DNA of 64,000 nucleotides from Clostridia bacterium (GTDB taxonomy: Bacteria > Bacillota > Peptococcia > DRI-13 > SM3-B62). The stretch spans positions 1 to 64,000 of the forward strand of contig JAHDQS010000033.1 in NCBI GenBank assembly GCA_018433675.1. The letters are read 5' to 3'. Shown here piece after piece: positions 1-8,202 of this stretch (positions within the stretch are counted from its first letter, which is position 1; every line of letters starts with the position of its first letter). The notes under the pieces were generated by a model. It was given only the letters and a program-made list of their open reading frames with translations. It was not told the DNA's origin and searched no databases. The position numbers were made by a program, and so were the translations under genes.

Positions 1-132
1 GGTAACACACATTAGTATCCCTAAGCCGGCTCCGTGAAAAGATGACGACGTTTTTGCCTTTTTTTGTGCAAACATACCTATTGCTATGGTTAAGGCAAAA
101 TATACAAGAATAACAATCAGTTGCGTTGACAT
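1..132 (-). CDS. Sodium:solute symporter family protein, N-terminal fragment
   Basis: Only the first 44 codons lie in the window; the gene runs off the left edge. It starts at ATG (132-130) behind a GGAGG ribosome site at 141-145. The visible protein begins with one hydrophobic segment (residues about 4-20), then a basic Gln-Lys-Lys-Lys patch and the start of a Gly-rich second segment (GAGLG). This layout is typical of the first transmembrane helix and loop of the SSS family (sodium-driven uptake of organic acids, amino acids or sugars). The substrate cannot be told from this fragment. It has its own upstream promoter candidate. Family assignment rests on recognising the N-terminal pattern only. 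Confidence 0.6.
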   Translation of the reverse strand, partial: MSTQLIVILVYFALTIAIGMFAQKKAKTSSSFHGAGLGILMCVT

Positions 133-588
133 ATTCTCTTCCTCCGCTGTAATTGAATAATAAAATTTATACATCCTATATTTGTCTTTCAGGTCTGAAA
201 ATAATGTATGCAATATTATAACATCCAAAGCAAAGCAAAGTCAACAATGATCATACAGTAATCATACAACTTTTAGGGTTATTTTATTGTTGTTTTATTG
301 TTAATTTAATAATTCATATTTTTATATATTAATGCAAGCCAACCACGTTCATGGCAAAACCCACATTATGCTCATTTTCAGATCTTCACCTCGATATCAG
401 AACTAACACTGCAATAATCAGTCCTAACTAAAGCTATCGCCCATTTTTCATTCATTTTGCCCCGCCGAAATTATTTGCTTTTTTTTATGTGATTATGTAA
501 TATAATTATATTAGAATATGCTTATATGATTTAGGTAGAATTACAATTTATTTAAATGAACATGATAATAAACCATGGAGGTGTGATT
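133..588. other. AT-rich divergent intergenic region
   Basis: This 456-bp spacer separates the leftward symporter from the rightward thioredoxin-permease-ArsR genes. I see no gene in it. Besides the symporter promoter it holds a TATAAT at 501-506 and, just downstream, an imperfect palindrome ATAT-GCTT-ATAT at 516-527. That is where the ArsR-family repressor encoded at 2113 might bind to control the rightward genes. The operator idea is a guess from position and AT-rich dyad symmetry. Confidence 0.3.
215..244 (-). promoter_or_regulatory. SigA-type promoter for the symporter gene
   Basis: On the minus strand TTGACT (244-239) is followed after 18 bp by a perfect TATAAT (220-215). The predicted start site lies about 75 bp upstream of the symporter ATG. 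Assigned by consensus match only. Confidence 0.55.
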
Positions 589-831
589 GTGGATATTAAA
601 ATTGTAGGTTCAGGGTGCGCGAAATGCAAAAAGCTTGAGGATACTGTACGCATGGTGGTACAAGAACTAAGTGTGGACGCTGAAATTGGCAAAATCTCTG
701 ACATTAAAGAAATCGCCGAAACCGGTATCTTAATAACCCCCGGACTGATTATTGACGGGAAAGTTAAGCTTTCCAGGAAAGTACCTTCCAAAGAAGAGGT
801 GACCAAAATCATCAAGTCTTCTCTTCCTTAA
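589..831 (+). CDS. Small thioredoxin-like disulfide protein (MTH895/TM0996 type)
   Basis: An 80-residue protein of the small redox-active thioredoxin/glutaredoxin-like family. The Cys-Ala-Lys-Cys active site sits near residue 9-12 in the context GSGCAKCKKLE, and the family's cis-proline region is visible as ITPGLIIDG. The start is placed at GTG 589, which has a GGAGGTG site at 577-583. An in-frame upstream ATG at 556 lacks a ribosome site and would add an atypical leader. Proteins of this family are commonly encoded beside the permease type found next downstream. There it presumably handles thiol chemistry of the metal or metalloid; that role is inference from context. Confidence 0.8.
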   Translation: MDIKIVGSGCAKCKKLEDTVRMVVQELSVDAEIGKISDIKEIAETGILITPGLIIDGKVKLSRKVPSKEEVTKIIKSSLP

Positions 832-856
832 AAAACATCCTCAGGGGTGTTTTTTT
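831..856 (+). terminator. Rho-independent terminator after the thioredoxin-like gene
   Basis: A short hairpin (ACATCC paired with GGGTGT around a TCAG loop, extended by an A-run/T-run) is followed by seven T residues immediately after the stop codon. It may only attenuate, since the permease gene begins 53 bp further on in the same direction. Confidence 0.65.
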
Positions 857-909
857 AAGCCCATTATATAAGTGTTCGCGAATATATTCACGCAAAGGAG
901 CGTTTAAAA

Positions 910-2076
910 ATGAAAGAATGGCAAAAATTCATGCTTTATCTGGGTGTTTTTTTAGCTGCGTATCTGGTGCCGTTTAATAGTCCTGCCGTGGCTACCGCTA
1001 CCCTGGAAGCTTTTAAAATGTTGAATGGGTATGCCAGAGAGCATGTCCTTTTCTGTCTTGTTCCTGCTTTCTTTATCGCCGGCGCTATTGCCATTTTTGT
1101 CTCACAGAATGCAGTGTTGAAGTATTTCGGTTCAGGAGCAAAGAAATGGCTCTCTTACTCTGTTGCTTCCGTCTCAGGCGCAGTATTGGCCGTATGTTCC
1201 TGCACAGTCCTGCCTCTTTTCGCCGGAATATATAAAAGGGGAGCCGGAATCGGTCCCGCAGTGGCCTTCCTTTATTCCGGCCCGGCAATTAACGTGTTGG
1301 CCATCATCCTAACCGCCCGGATTCTGGGCTGGGAATTCGGGGTAGCCCGGGCAGTGGGCGCCGTGTTGTTTGCAGTAGTGATCGGCCTGATCATGGCCCT
1401 GCTTTACGGCAAGGAAGATGTCAATCGGGAAGGTCTTGTAATTGGTGAGAACGAAGAAGAAGAAAGAAGAACGGGCTGGCAAAACCTTTTCTATTTCGCT
1501 AACCTTGTCTTCATTTTAATCTTCGCAGCCTGGGCTAAGCCCCAATCCGCTGAAGGCTTCTGGTATTCTGTTTATCAAATACACTGGCCGATAACATTTG
1601 TTTTGTTAGCAATACTGGCTTGCATCCTAATACGCTGGTTCCAAAAAGAAGAACTTCGCCAATGGGTCGATTCCTCTTGGGATTTCGCTCAAAAAATACT
1701 TCCCCTTCTCTTTGGTGGGGTATTGGTGGCAGGTTTCTTGATGGGACGTCCGGGTACTGACGGAGGAATCATCCCGTCCCAATGGATTTCAGCCTTAGTG
1801 GGAGGCAATTCCCTGACAGCTAACCTTTTAGCATCCATTGTTGGTGCATTTATGTACTTTGCCACTCTGACCGAAGTTCCGATTATCCAGGGCTTGATGG
1901 GATCCGGTATGGGTAAAGGCCCGGTTTTGGCCCTCTTATTAGCCGGTCCGGCTTTAAGCCTGCCTAATATGCTGGTCATCCGCAGTGTCATGGGAACAAA
2001 AAAAACATTGACCTACGTTCTCCTGGTTATTATCATGGCTACTATCAGTGGTATTGTTTTCGGCAGTATATTCTAA
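910..2076 (+). CDS. Permease of the ArsP/SO_0444 (DUF318) family
   Basis: A 388-residue integral membrane protein with about ten hydrophobic segments in two blocks separated by an acidic cytoplasmic loop (Glu-rich, around residue 177-190). It carries the family hallmark CSCTVLPLF near residue 97-105 and the repeated Gly-Pro-Ala/Leu motif (SGPAIN, AGPALSLPN) in each half. These permeases export metals or organoarsenicals (Cu/Zn for SO_0444, trivalent organoarsenicals for ArsP). Which applies here is not decidable from sequence. It is preceded by an AAAGGAG ribosome site and sits between a Cys-Cys thioredoxin-like gene and an ArsR regulator, which supports a thiol-reactive metal or metalloid substrate. 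Confidence 0.8.
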   Translation: MKEWQKFMLYLGVFLAAYLVPFNSPAVATATLEAFKMLNGYAREHVLFCLVPAFFIAGAIAIFVSQNAVLKYFGSGAKKWLSYSVASVSGAVLAVCSCTVLPLFAGIYKRGAGIGPAVAFLYSGPAINVLAIILTARILGWEFGVARAVGAVLFAVVIGLIMALLYGKEDVNREGLVIGENEEEERRTGWQNLFYFANLVFILIFAAWAKPQSAEGFWYSVYQIHWPITFVLLAILACILIRWFQKEELRQWVDSSWDFAQKILPLLFGGVLVAGFLMGRPGTDGGIIPSQWISALVGGNSLTANLLASIVGAFMYFATLTEVPIIQGLMGSGMGKGPVLALLLAGPALSLPNMLVIRSVMGTKKTLTYVLLVIIMATISGIVFGSIF

Positions 2077-2112
2077 GATAGCACTAAAATACTTTGACAA
2101 GGAGCATCTACA

Positions 2113-2496
2113 ATGGATAAAAAGCTATATAACGCCTTTAAGGCGATTGGAGAACCAACCAGACTAAAACTTATCAAAATGCTCTCCCATTCCAGCTATT
2201 GTGTGTGTGAACTCAGCGAATACCTGGGCATGCTGCAGCCACGCGTCTCTCAGCATCTTAAGATTCTCAAAGACGAGGGCTTGGTCAGAGAAAACCGGGA
2301 AGGCTACTGGGTTTACTATTCTCTGGATAAAGAAACCTTTCACCGTTTGTGGTATGATTTTATGGCTTTCCTGGATGCCGACCTTAAGACCATGACTGAT
2401 TTTAGCGATGTTGTCAAACGTATGGATAATACGGACTGTCGCCAACGCATCAAAGACACAAAAGAAAGAATAAAAAAATCATCTTGTTATTCATAG
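2113..2496 (+). CDS. ArsR/SmtB-family metalloregulator
   Basis: A 127-residue winged-helix repressor. Residues about 3-80 form the wHTH domain, with the recognition helix around PRVSQHLKILKDEGLV and the wing REGYWVYY. The CVC pair near residue 31-33 (context SYCVCEL) matches the alpha-3 ELCVCDL-type arsenite/antimonite sensing site of ArsR proteins. Two further Cys lie near the C-terminus. It is the third gene of the thioredoxin-permease-regulator group and probably represses it, being released on metal(loid) binding. The promoter-proximal palindrome near 516 is a candidate target. Confidence 0.85.
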   Translation: MDKKLYNAFKAIGEPTRLKLIKMLSHSSYCVCELSEYLGMLQPRVSQHLKILKDEGLVRENREGYWVYYSLDKETFHRLWYDFMAFLDADLKTMTDFSDVVKRMDNTDCRQRIKDTKERIKKSSCYS

Positions 2497-2574
2497 CTAT
2501 TTCCTATAAACTGTCGATATACTGCACTACAACGGACTGCAATTACAGAATCATAAATTGAAAGGTTGTTTGCT

Positions 2575-3420
2575 ATGGAAAACAGACTAATGGTCATTAC
2601 CGACAGTACGGCCGACCTGCCAAAGGAATTCATCGACCAACACAACGTACAGGTCGTTCCCCTTTACGTCAATTTCAAGGACAAGACCTATCAGGACGGT
2701 GTGGATCTCCATCCACAGGAATTCTACCCTCTGTTGAAAGAGGCAAAAAACGACCTGCCCCGCACGTCAACACCGTCAATCAACGATTTTATCGATGTCT
2801 ACAAACCCCTGGTCGAAAAGGGATTTGAAATCATCTCCATCCACATCTCTTCAGGTCTAAGCGGTACTGTCTCCATCGCAGAAGCCGCGGCCAAAACATT
2901 AAACGGCAAAATTCACGTTTTTGACTCCAAATCCATCAGCCTGGGAATCGGACTGCAGGTGTTAGAGACAATCGAGATGATTAAACAAAACCTCAATGCC
3001 GAAAAAATAATGCACCGCCTGCAAGAAATCAGGCAGCGCACAGAGGTGCTGTTTTCACTTGATACCCTTGAATATCTGCACAAAGGGGGACGAATCGGTA
3101 AAGTTTCCTCTCTTCTCGGCACAATCCTTAATATTAAGCCCATCGTCCGTGTCGAAAACGGTGTATACATACCTTTAGACAAAGTCCGCAATCAAAAGCA
3201 AGCCATCAAAAGAGCGGTGGAACACATGCTAGAAATCCTGGGCGACAATATTCCCCGGCACGTAGCCGTTGCTCACGGTGCTTCGGAAGAAGCGGCACAG
3301 TGTCTTGTTGACCTGGTAAAGGAAAAGCTGCAGATCGATATCTCCCTTTTTCGGGAAACCGGTCCGGTTATCGGAGTGCACACCGGCCCCGGCACACTGG
3401 GCTTAGCCTTTACCTACTAA
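2575..3420 (+). CDS. DegV family fatty-acid-binding protein
   Basis: A 281-residue cytosolic protein with the DegV signature: N-terminal VITDSTADLP, then TSTPS near residue 70, HISSGLSGT near 92, and GGRIGK plus LNIKPIV in the second half. DegV/FakB-type proteins bind a fatty acid and in many Firmicutes present it to the FakA kinase; no fakA is nearby. The start is set at ATG 2575, preceded by AAAGG at 2561-2565, rather than the in-frame TTG at 2566. Its 3' end overlaps the convergent NAD synthase gene by 11 bp. Confidence 0.88.
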   Translation: MENRLMVITDSTADLPKEFIDQHNVQVVPLYVNFKDKTYQDGVDLHPQEFYPLLKEAKNDLPRTSTPSINDFIDVYKPLVEKGFEIISIHISSGLSGTVSIAEAAAKTLNGKIHVFDSKSISLGIGLQVLETIEMIKQNLNAEKIMHRLQEIRQRTEVLFSLDTLEYLHKGGRIGKVSSLLGTILNIKPIVRVENGVYIPLDKVRNQKQAIKRAVEHMLEILGDNIPRHVAVAHGASEEAAQCLVDLVKEKLQIDISLFRETGPVIGVHTGPGTLGLAFTY

Positions 3421-5362
3421 TGGTTTTAAGCCACATGGTCACATCCGCATCACTTGGCATCCGCCAATCACCACGGGGTGAAAGGTTCACCGAACCTACT
3501 TTAGGCCCATCGGGCATACAAGAACGCTTAAACTGCTGACTGAAAAACCGTTTATAGAACAACTGCAACCACTTTTTAATTTCCGCTCCTGAATAGTTCT
3601 CCTTAAAGGCCACTTCGGCCAGGAATAAGATCTTCCCGGGCGTCATTCCGTAACGAAGAGTATAAAAAAGGAAAAAGTCGTGCAGTTCATACGGCCCAAT
3701 CAAATCTTCCGTTTCCTGCCGTATCCTGCCCTGCTCGTCAGGCGGCAAGAGTTCCGGGCTAATGGGCGTATCGATGATCCTGTAGAGTGTTTCCTTGCCG
3801 TCTTTAGTCATAACATTATCGGCGGCCCATTTCACCAGAAACCTCACCAGAGTTTTAGGAATACCGCTGTTTACGGCGTACATCGACATGTGGTCGCCGT
3901 TATATGTACACCAACCCAAAGCCAGTTCGGACAAGTCCCCTGTCCCCACGACAATACCGCCTATCTTATTAGCGATATCCATCAAAACCTGCATCCTTTC
4001 CCTGGCCTGTACGTTTTCATAAGTCACATCCCAGGTGTCTGGATCATGCTTGATGTCCTGAAAATGGCGAAGACATGACTCTCGAATATCAATTTCCCTT
4101 ATGGTTACACCCAAAGCATTCATTAATTCTACGGCGTTACCACGAGTTCCCTCGGTCGTTCCAAAACCGGGCATTGTGCACGCCGTAATATTTTGCGGTG
4201 ACATGCCTAACAACTCGCAGGTTTTTCCGGCAACAATCAAAGCCAGCGTGGAATCCAATCCCCCCGAAACCCCCAACACCAAACGAGGCGAACCGATATG
4301 TTCCATTCTCTTGGCCAAACCGGCAACCTGAATGTTGAATATCTCGCCGCATCTTTCTTCCACCGTTGCAGGGTCATCCGGAACAAAGGGCATTTTTTCA
4401 ACCTTCCTGCCAAAGCTCCCGTCATCCAAAGCAAACCCCCGGTGTTTGAATATTTCAACGACCCTGTATGCTTCCTCACCGTCAGCAGAATCCGGCCCAT
4501 CGGTGAAATTATTATTAACAAGGCGGTCATGCTCCAGCCTGTCCAAGTCTATCTCAGCGAACAAGATTTTACCTTCCCGCTGAAATCTTGCCGAACGCCC
4601 GAGAATCACGCCGTTTTCGCAAGCAATACAATCCCCGCCGTAGACTAAATCCGTCGTGGATTCATGCACTCCTGCCGAGGCGTAAACATAAGCGCACATC
4701 GCCCGCGCGCTCTGCTGTGCGACCAACTGCCGCCGATAATTCGCTTTCCCCACCAGTTCATTGCTGGCCGACAGATTGGCAATCACATTGGCCCCGTTTA
4801 AGGCCAGATAAGAACTAGGAGGTATCGGGGCCCAGAGGTCTTCGCAGATTTCCATGCCCAAAGAAAAGCCCGCTTCTTTCGACTTAAAAATAAGCTTACC
4901 AAAGGGAACTTTTTCCCCGGAAAGCAACTCGATTTCATCCTTTTTCTCGCATATCTTTTGACCGGAGGCAAACCACCGTTTTTCGTAAAATTCCATATAA
5001 TTGGGCAGATACATCTTAGGCACCACGCCCTTTACCCTACCTTCCTGCAGGGCAATGCCACAATTATATAATTTATCACCGATACGAAGAGGTGCCCCTA
5101 CCAGAGCAAGGACAGAGGCATCTTTTGTCATATCCAACAGTTTTTCCAGAGCCTCGAGGGTTCCTCGGAGCAAAAAAGCCTGCCTGAACAAATCCCCACA
5201 CGTGTACCCGGTTAAGGAAAGCTCCGGAAACACGACAAATGCGGCACCCTTTTCATCTGCCTCTTTGATCATTCCCGCAATTTCCATGACATTGTAATCC
5301 GGGTTGGCAACCTTTAATTTCGGCGAAGCAGCCGCAGCCCTGATAAAACCGTAATTATTCAT
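3410..5362 (-). CDS. nadE: Glutamine-dependent NAD(+) synthase
   Basis: A 650-residue two-domain enzyme. Residues 1 to about 300 form a nitrilase-fold glutaminase: Glu in FPELSLTGY near 45, catalytic Cys in the MEICEDLW segment near 172, and a Lys in the VPKMYLPN segment. Residues about 340-650 are the ATP pyrophosphatase that adenylates deamido-NAD and amidates it (P-loop LGVSGGLDST, GTGDLSELALGW). The length matches the long bacterial form, so this is the housekeeping NAD synthase. A second, shorter NAD-synthase-like gene lies inside the biosynthetic cluster at 18755. It is 94 bp downstream of the Fe-S protein gene with no clear terminator between, so read-through from the cluster is possible. 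Confidence 0.93.
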   Translation of the reverse strand: MNNYGFIRAAAASPKLKVANPDYNVMEIAGMIKEADEKGAAFVVFPELSLTGYTCGDLFRQAFLLRGTLEALEKLLDMTKDASVLALVGAPLRIGDKLYNCGIALQEGRVKGVVPKMYLPNYMEFYEKRWFASGQKICEKKDEIELLSGEKVPFGKLIFKSKEAGFSLGMEICEDLWAPIPPSSYLALNGANVIANLSASNELVGKANYRRQLVAQQSARAMCAYVYASAGVHESTTDLVYGGDCIACENGVILGRSARFQREGKILFAEIDLDRLEHDRLVNNNFTDGPDSADGEEAYRVVEIFKHRGFALDDGSFGRKVEKMPFVPDDPATVEERCGEIFNIQVAGLAKRMEHIGSPRLVLGVSGGLDSTLALIVAGKTCELLGMSPQNITACTMPGFGTTEGTRGNAVELMNALGVTIREIDIRESCLRHFQDIKHDPDTWDVTYENVQARERMQVLMDIANKIGGIVVGTGDLSELALGWCTYNGDHMSMYAVNSGIPKTLVRFLVKWAADNVMTKDGKETLYRIIDTPISPELLPPDEQGRIRQETEDLIGPYELHDFFLFYTLRYGMTPGKILFLAEVAFKENYSGAEIKKWLQLFYKRFFSQQFKRSCMPDGPKVGSVNLSPRGDWRMPSDADVTMWLKTISR

Positions 5363-5456
5363 ATATGACCACTATCCTATCATAAGTATTTGATTATCCT
5401 CCCCCTATTCTTACAGAAAATGTAGGATATTTCAAGTCAAGACCCGGACAATCAGC

Positions 5457-5912
5457 TCATGCATCCACATAATTTAAAGCATGTGCTCCTTCTTCGTTAT
5501 CCGTCAACGGACTGCTGTTACCGGGCCGCCTTGAACATACAGCCACACACAACGGCTCATCCCCGCACATGTCGCATTTAAGGATATTACCCGCCGGACT
5601 GATTCTAATCGCGCCAAAAGGACAAGCCTCCACACAGGCATAACATCTTGCACATTTACTTTCATCGCAAACAAGCGTGCCTATTCTTTCATCAAAAACC
5701 AGGGCATCGTGACAACACGCCTCCTTGCACTTAGGCGCGGCGCAATTACGACAGACATTAGGAGTATACCTGTTTGTTTCCCTGTTATAGTTAACCTTGA
5801 TCCGTGCCTTAGCAGGATTAAACTCCCCCTCATGCAGCAACGAGCATATTAGTTCACATTCTTTACAGCCACTACACAGGTTGGGGTTAATTCTTAACCT
5901 CTTCATAGCCAT
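5457..5912 (-). CDS. 4Fe-4S ferredoxin-type electron carrier (CooF/AOR-associated type)
   Basis: A 151-residue soluble Fe-S protein. Cysteine clusters typical of HycB/CooF-like subunits are visible: CSGCKECELIC at 13-23, a CxxCxxxxCKEAC group near 54-66, CARCYACVEAC near 87-97, and CDMCGDEPLCVAVC near 113-126, enough for four cubane clusters. Proteins of this kind shuttle electrons for aldehyde:ferredoxin oxidoreductases and related enzymes. Its start codon directly abuts the stop codon of the DAHP synthase gene, so it is the last gene of the long minus-strand operon. It may serve the acyl-CoA dehydrogenase/ETF module or a U32-type enzyme, but that link is inference. Confidence 0.85.
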   Translation of the reverse strand: MAMKRLRINPNLCSGCKECELICSLLHEGEFNPAKARIKVNYNRETNRYTPNVCRNCAAPKCKEACCHDALVFDERIGTLVCDESKCARCYACVEACPFGAIRISPAGNILKCDMCGDEPLCVAVCSRRPGNSSPLTDNEEGAHALNYVDA

Positions 5913-6986
5913 CTATCCTATGACGTAATTACTGTGCTTTTCCAAATGCTTCAGTAACTTATCGAATTCATCCATTGAAAGCTGCTGCTTACTGTCGGAA
6001 AGGGCCAGTTCGGGGAAGGGATGGACCTCTACCATAATGCCATCGGCCCCTGCGGCCAAAACGGCTCCGGCAATACTGTTCACAATGTCCTTTCTCCCTA
6101 AAGAATGACTGACATCGACAATTACCGGTAAATTTGTTTCCTTCTTAACGATTGGTACAGAAGAGATATCCAGCGTATTGCGAGTTTTCGTCTCATAGGT
6201 CCGGATACCCCGCTCGCACATGATTACGTTTTTATTGCCTCGCAAAACGATGTATTCCGCCGCAAACATAAACTCTGAAATTGTAGAACTCATGCCTCTT
6301 TTTAACACCACCGGATGGCGGGTTTGTCCGATTTCTTTCAACAATTCATAATTGTGCATATTCCGTGCTCCCACCTGCAGTACATCTATATGCTGAGCCA
6401 CAAGTTCCACATCCCGGGGGTCCACCACCTCCGACACGGTAATTAAATCGTATCTCTTGGCAACATCCCGCAGCATCCTCAGTCCGTCCGCCCTCAACCC
6501 TTGAAAATCATAGGGCGAGGTCCGCGGCTTATATGCTCCGCCCCGCATAAACTTGATTCCTTTTGCCTTCAGAAACTCTGCAACCTTCTCCAGATAATCC
6601 AGCTTTTCCACTGCACACGGCCCGGCAATTATCACGGGATTATCCCCATCTATATTGAACATCTTCTGTATGGTTGGATAAGTTTCCGGAGAAGAAGAAC
6701 TAATCAAAAGCTTCTTCTCGCGACTTTTCCCCATGAATTTCAACGAGGTGGAAAATATCGAAGCAAAGACCTGCTTGACCAACTCGTTATACAACGGACC
6801 TTTGTTGTTCTGCAGAATATATTCCGTCATTTCCGCTTCACGTTCGGCGTCAAAAAACTGGATATCCTCTTCGTCCTTCAACTCCACAACTTCCCTCAAC
6901 AGGTTCGCCCGCTTATTTAACATTTCTAAGATCGAAATGTTGACGTTATCTATCTCCTGCCTTAAACCCTTTAAATTCTTCTTCAT
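5913..6986 (-). CDS. Chorismate mutase-DAHP synthase fusion
   Basis: A 357-residue bifunctional enzyme. An AroQ-type chorismate mutase helix domain occupies about residues 1-80 (LKGLRQEIDNVNISILEMLN followed by ELKDEE). A class I-beta 3-deoxy-D-arabino-heptulosonate 7-phosphate synthase follows from about residue 105 (AGPCAVE, GGAYKPRTSPYDFQG, QVGARNMHNYELLKE, DVSHSLGRKD). In such fusions the mutase domain acts as the feedback sensor and can make prephenate. The start is placed at ATG 6986 (AGGGGGA site, 13 bp after the preceding stop), because an upstream start would overlap the acyl-CoA dehydrogenase gene. With a BacA-like prephenate decarboxylase in the same operon, it most plausibly raises shikimate flux and prephenate for the cluster product. 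Confidence 0.9.
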   Translation of the reverse strand: MKKNLKGLRQEIDNVNISILEMLNKRANLLREVVELKDEEDIQFFDAEREAEMTEYILQNNKGPLYNELVKQVFASIFSTSLKFMGKSREKKLLISSSSPETYPTIQKMFNIDGDNPVIIAGPCAVEKLDYLEKVAEFLKAKGIKFMRGGAYKPRTSPYDFQGLRADGLRMLRDVAKRYDLITVSEVVDPRDVELVAQHIDVLQVGARNMHNYELLKEIGQTRHPVVLKRGMSSTISEFMFAAEYIVLRGNKNVIMCERGIRTYETKTRNTLDISSVPIVKKETNLPVIVDVSHSLGRKDIVNSIAGAVLAAGADGIMVEVHPFPELALSDSKQQLSMDEFDKLLKHLEKHSNYVIG

Positions 6987-6999
6987 CCAAACCGTCCCC

Positions 7000-8169
7000 C
7001 TATAATTTTCTGCCTGTCTGCTCTTTGATAACCACCTGGGCAATTATATTACGCTGAATCTCATTCGTCCCCTCATAAATCTGGGTGATTTTCGCGTCCC
7101 TCATCCTCTTTTCCACCGGATAGTCCTTCATATATCCGTAGCCGCCGAGAATTTGCACCGCATCCACCGTAACCTTCATGGCCACATCCGAGGCTAACAC
7201 CTTAGCCATGGCAGATTCCTTGGATATATCCTTAGCCCCGCTGTCAATATGCCGACAAGTTTGATAAAGAAGACACCTTGCTGCCTCCAACTGAATTGCC
7301 ATATCGGCCAGCATATGCTGAATCGCCTGGAAAGAGGCAATAGGCTGCCCAAACTGCACCCTCTCCTTCGCGTATTTAACCGCCTCATCAAAGGCCCCCT
7401 GGGCAATTCCCAGCGCCTGAGCAGCAACCCCCGGCCTTGTCCAATCCAATGTCTTCATAGCAATGATGAAGCCTAAGCCCTCTCTGCCAAGCAAATTCTC
7501 CGCAGGTATCCTGCAATTGTCAAATATCAACTCCCTGGTCGAAGACGCTCTGATCCCCATCTTATCTTCCTTTTTACCAAAGGTAAATCCCGGAGTATCC
7601 TTTTCAACAATGAAAGCCGAAAACCCCCTGGTTCCTTTATGCCTGTTCGTACAGGCAATTACAGTATAAATATCGGCCTCTCCGCCATTTGTAACCCACT
7701 GCTTCGTCCCGTTAATTAAATACTCTCCGTCGTCCTCCACCGCGCTGGTGGTGATGCCTGCAGCATCACTTCCCGCATTAGCCTCCGTCAAACTGAAGGC
7801 AGCCAGCTTTTCTCCGGAAGCAACAGCAGGAAGATACTTCTGCTTTTGCTCTTCTGTACCATACAGGATAATCGGATAGACGCCCAAGGCTGTCCCCGCA
7901 AAAGCCAGTGCTATTCCGCCGCACGCTTTGCTTAACTCCTCCACCATCAAAGAGGTCTCAAAAATACCTTCCCCTAATCCTCCATACTTTTCTTCTATGT
8001 ATATTCCGCACAAATCCGCATCAGCCAGTACCTTTATTATCTCGTGGGGAAACTCCTGCTCCTCATCATACTTGGCGGCAAGAGGCGCTATTTTCTCCCT
8101 GGCAATCCTCCCCGCCAATTCCTTAATCATCTGCTGCTTTTCGGTTAAAAAATGCTCCATCCATGCCAC
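7000..8169 (-). CDS. Acyl-CoA dehydrogenase, canonical short-chain type
   Basis: A 389-residue flavoenzyme of the butyryl/short-chain acyl-CoA dehydrogenase type. Both family signatures are present (the AFSLTEANAGSDA segment and QILGGYGYMKDYPVE). The catalytic base is the Glu in IYEGTNEIQRN close to the C-terminus. It would introduce an alpha,beta double bond into an acyl thioester and pass electrons to ETF, whose two subunits are encoded immediately upstream (spacing 33 bp). It differs from the two other acyl-CoA dehydrogenase-like proteins of the cluster, which lack this Glu. It might be a housekeeping beta-oxidation type enzyme recruited into the operon. Confidence 0.93.
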   Translation of the reverse strand: MAWMEHFLTEKQQMIKELAGRIAREKIAPLAAKYDEEQEFPHEIIKVLADADLCGIYIEEKYGGLGEGIFETSLMVEELSKACGGIALAFAGTALGVYPIILYGTEEQKQKYLPAVASGEKLAAFSLTEANAGSDAAGITTSAVEDDGEYLINGTKQWVTNGGEADIYTVIACTNRHKGTRGFSAFIVEKDTPGFTFGKKEDKMGIRASSTRELIFDNCRIPAENLLGREGLGFIIAMKTLDWTRPGVAAQALGIAQGAFDEAVKYAKERVQFGQPIASFQAIQHMLADMAIQLEAARCLLYQTCRHIDSGAKDISKESAMAKVLASDVAMKVTVDAVQILGGYGYMKDYPVEKRMRDAKITQIYEGTNEIQRNIIAQVVIKEQTGRKL

Positions 8170-8202
8170 TCCCTTCCATATATTTCTTTTCTATTCCTGA
8201 AC

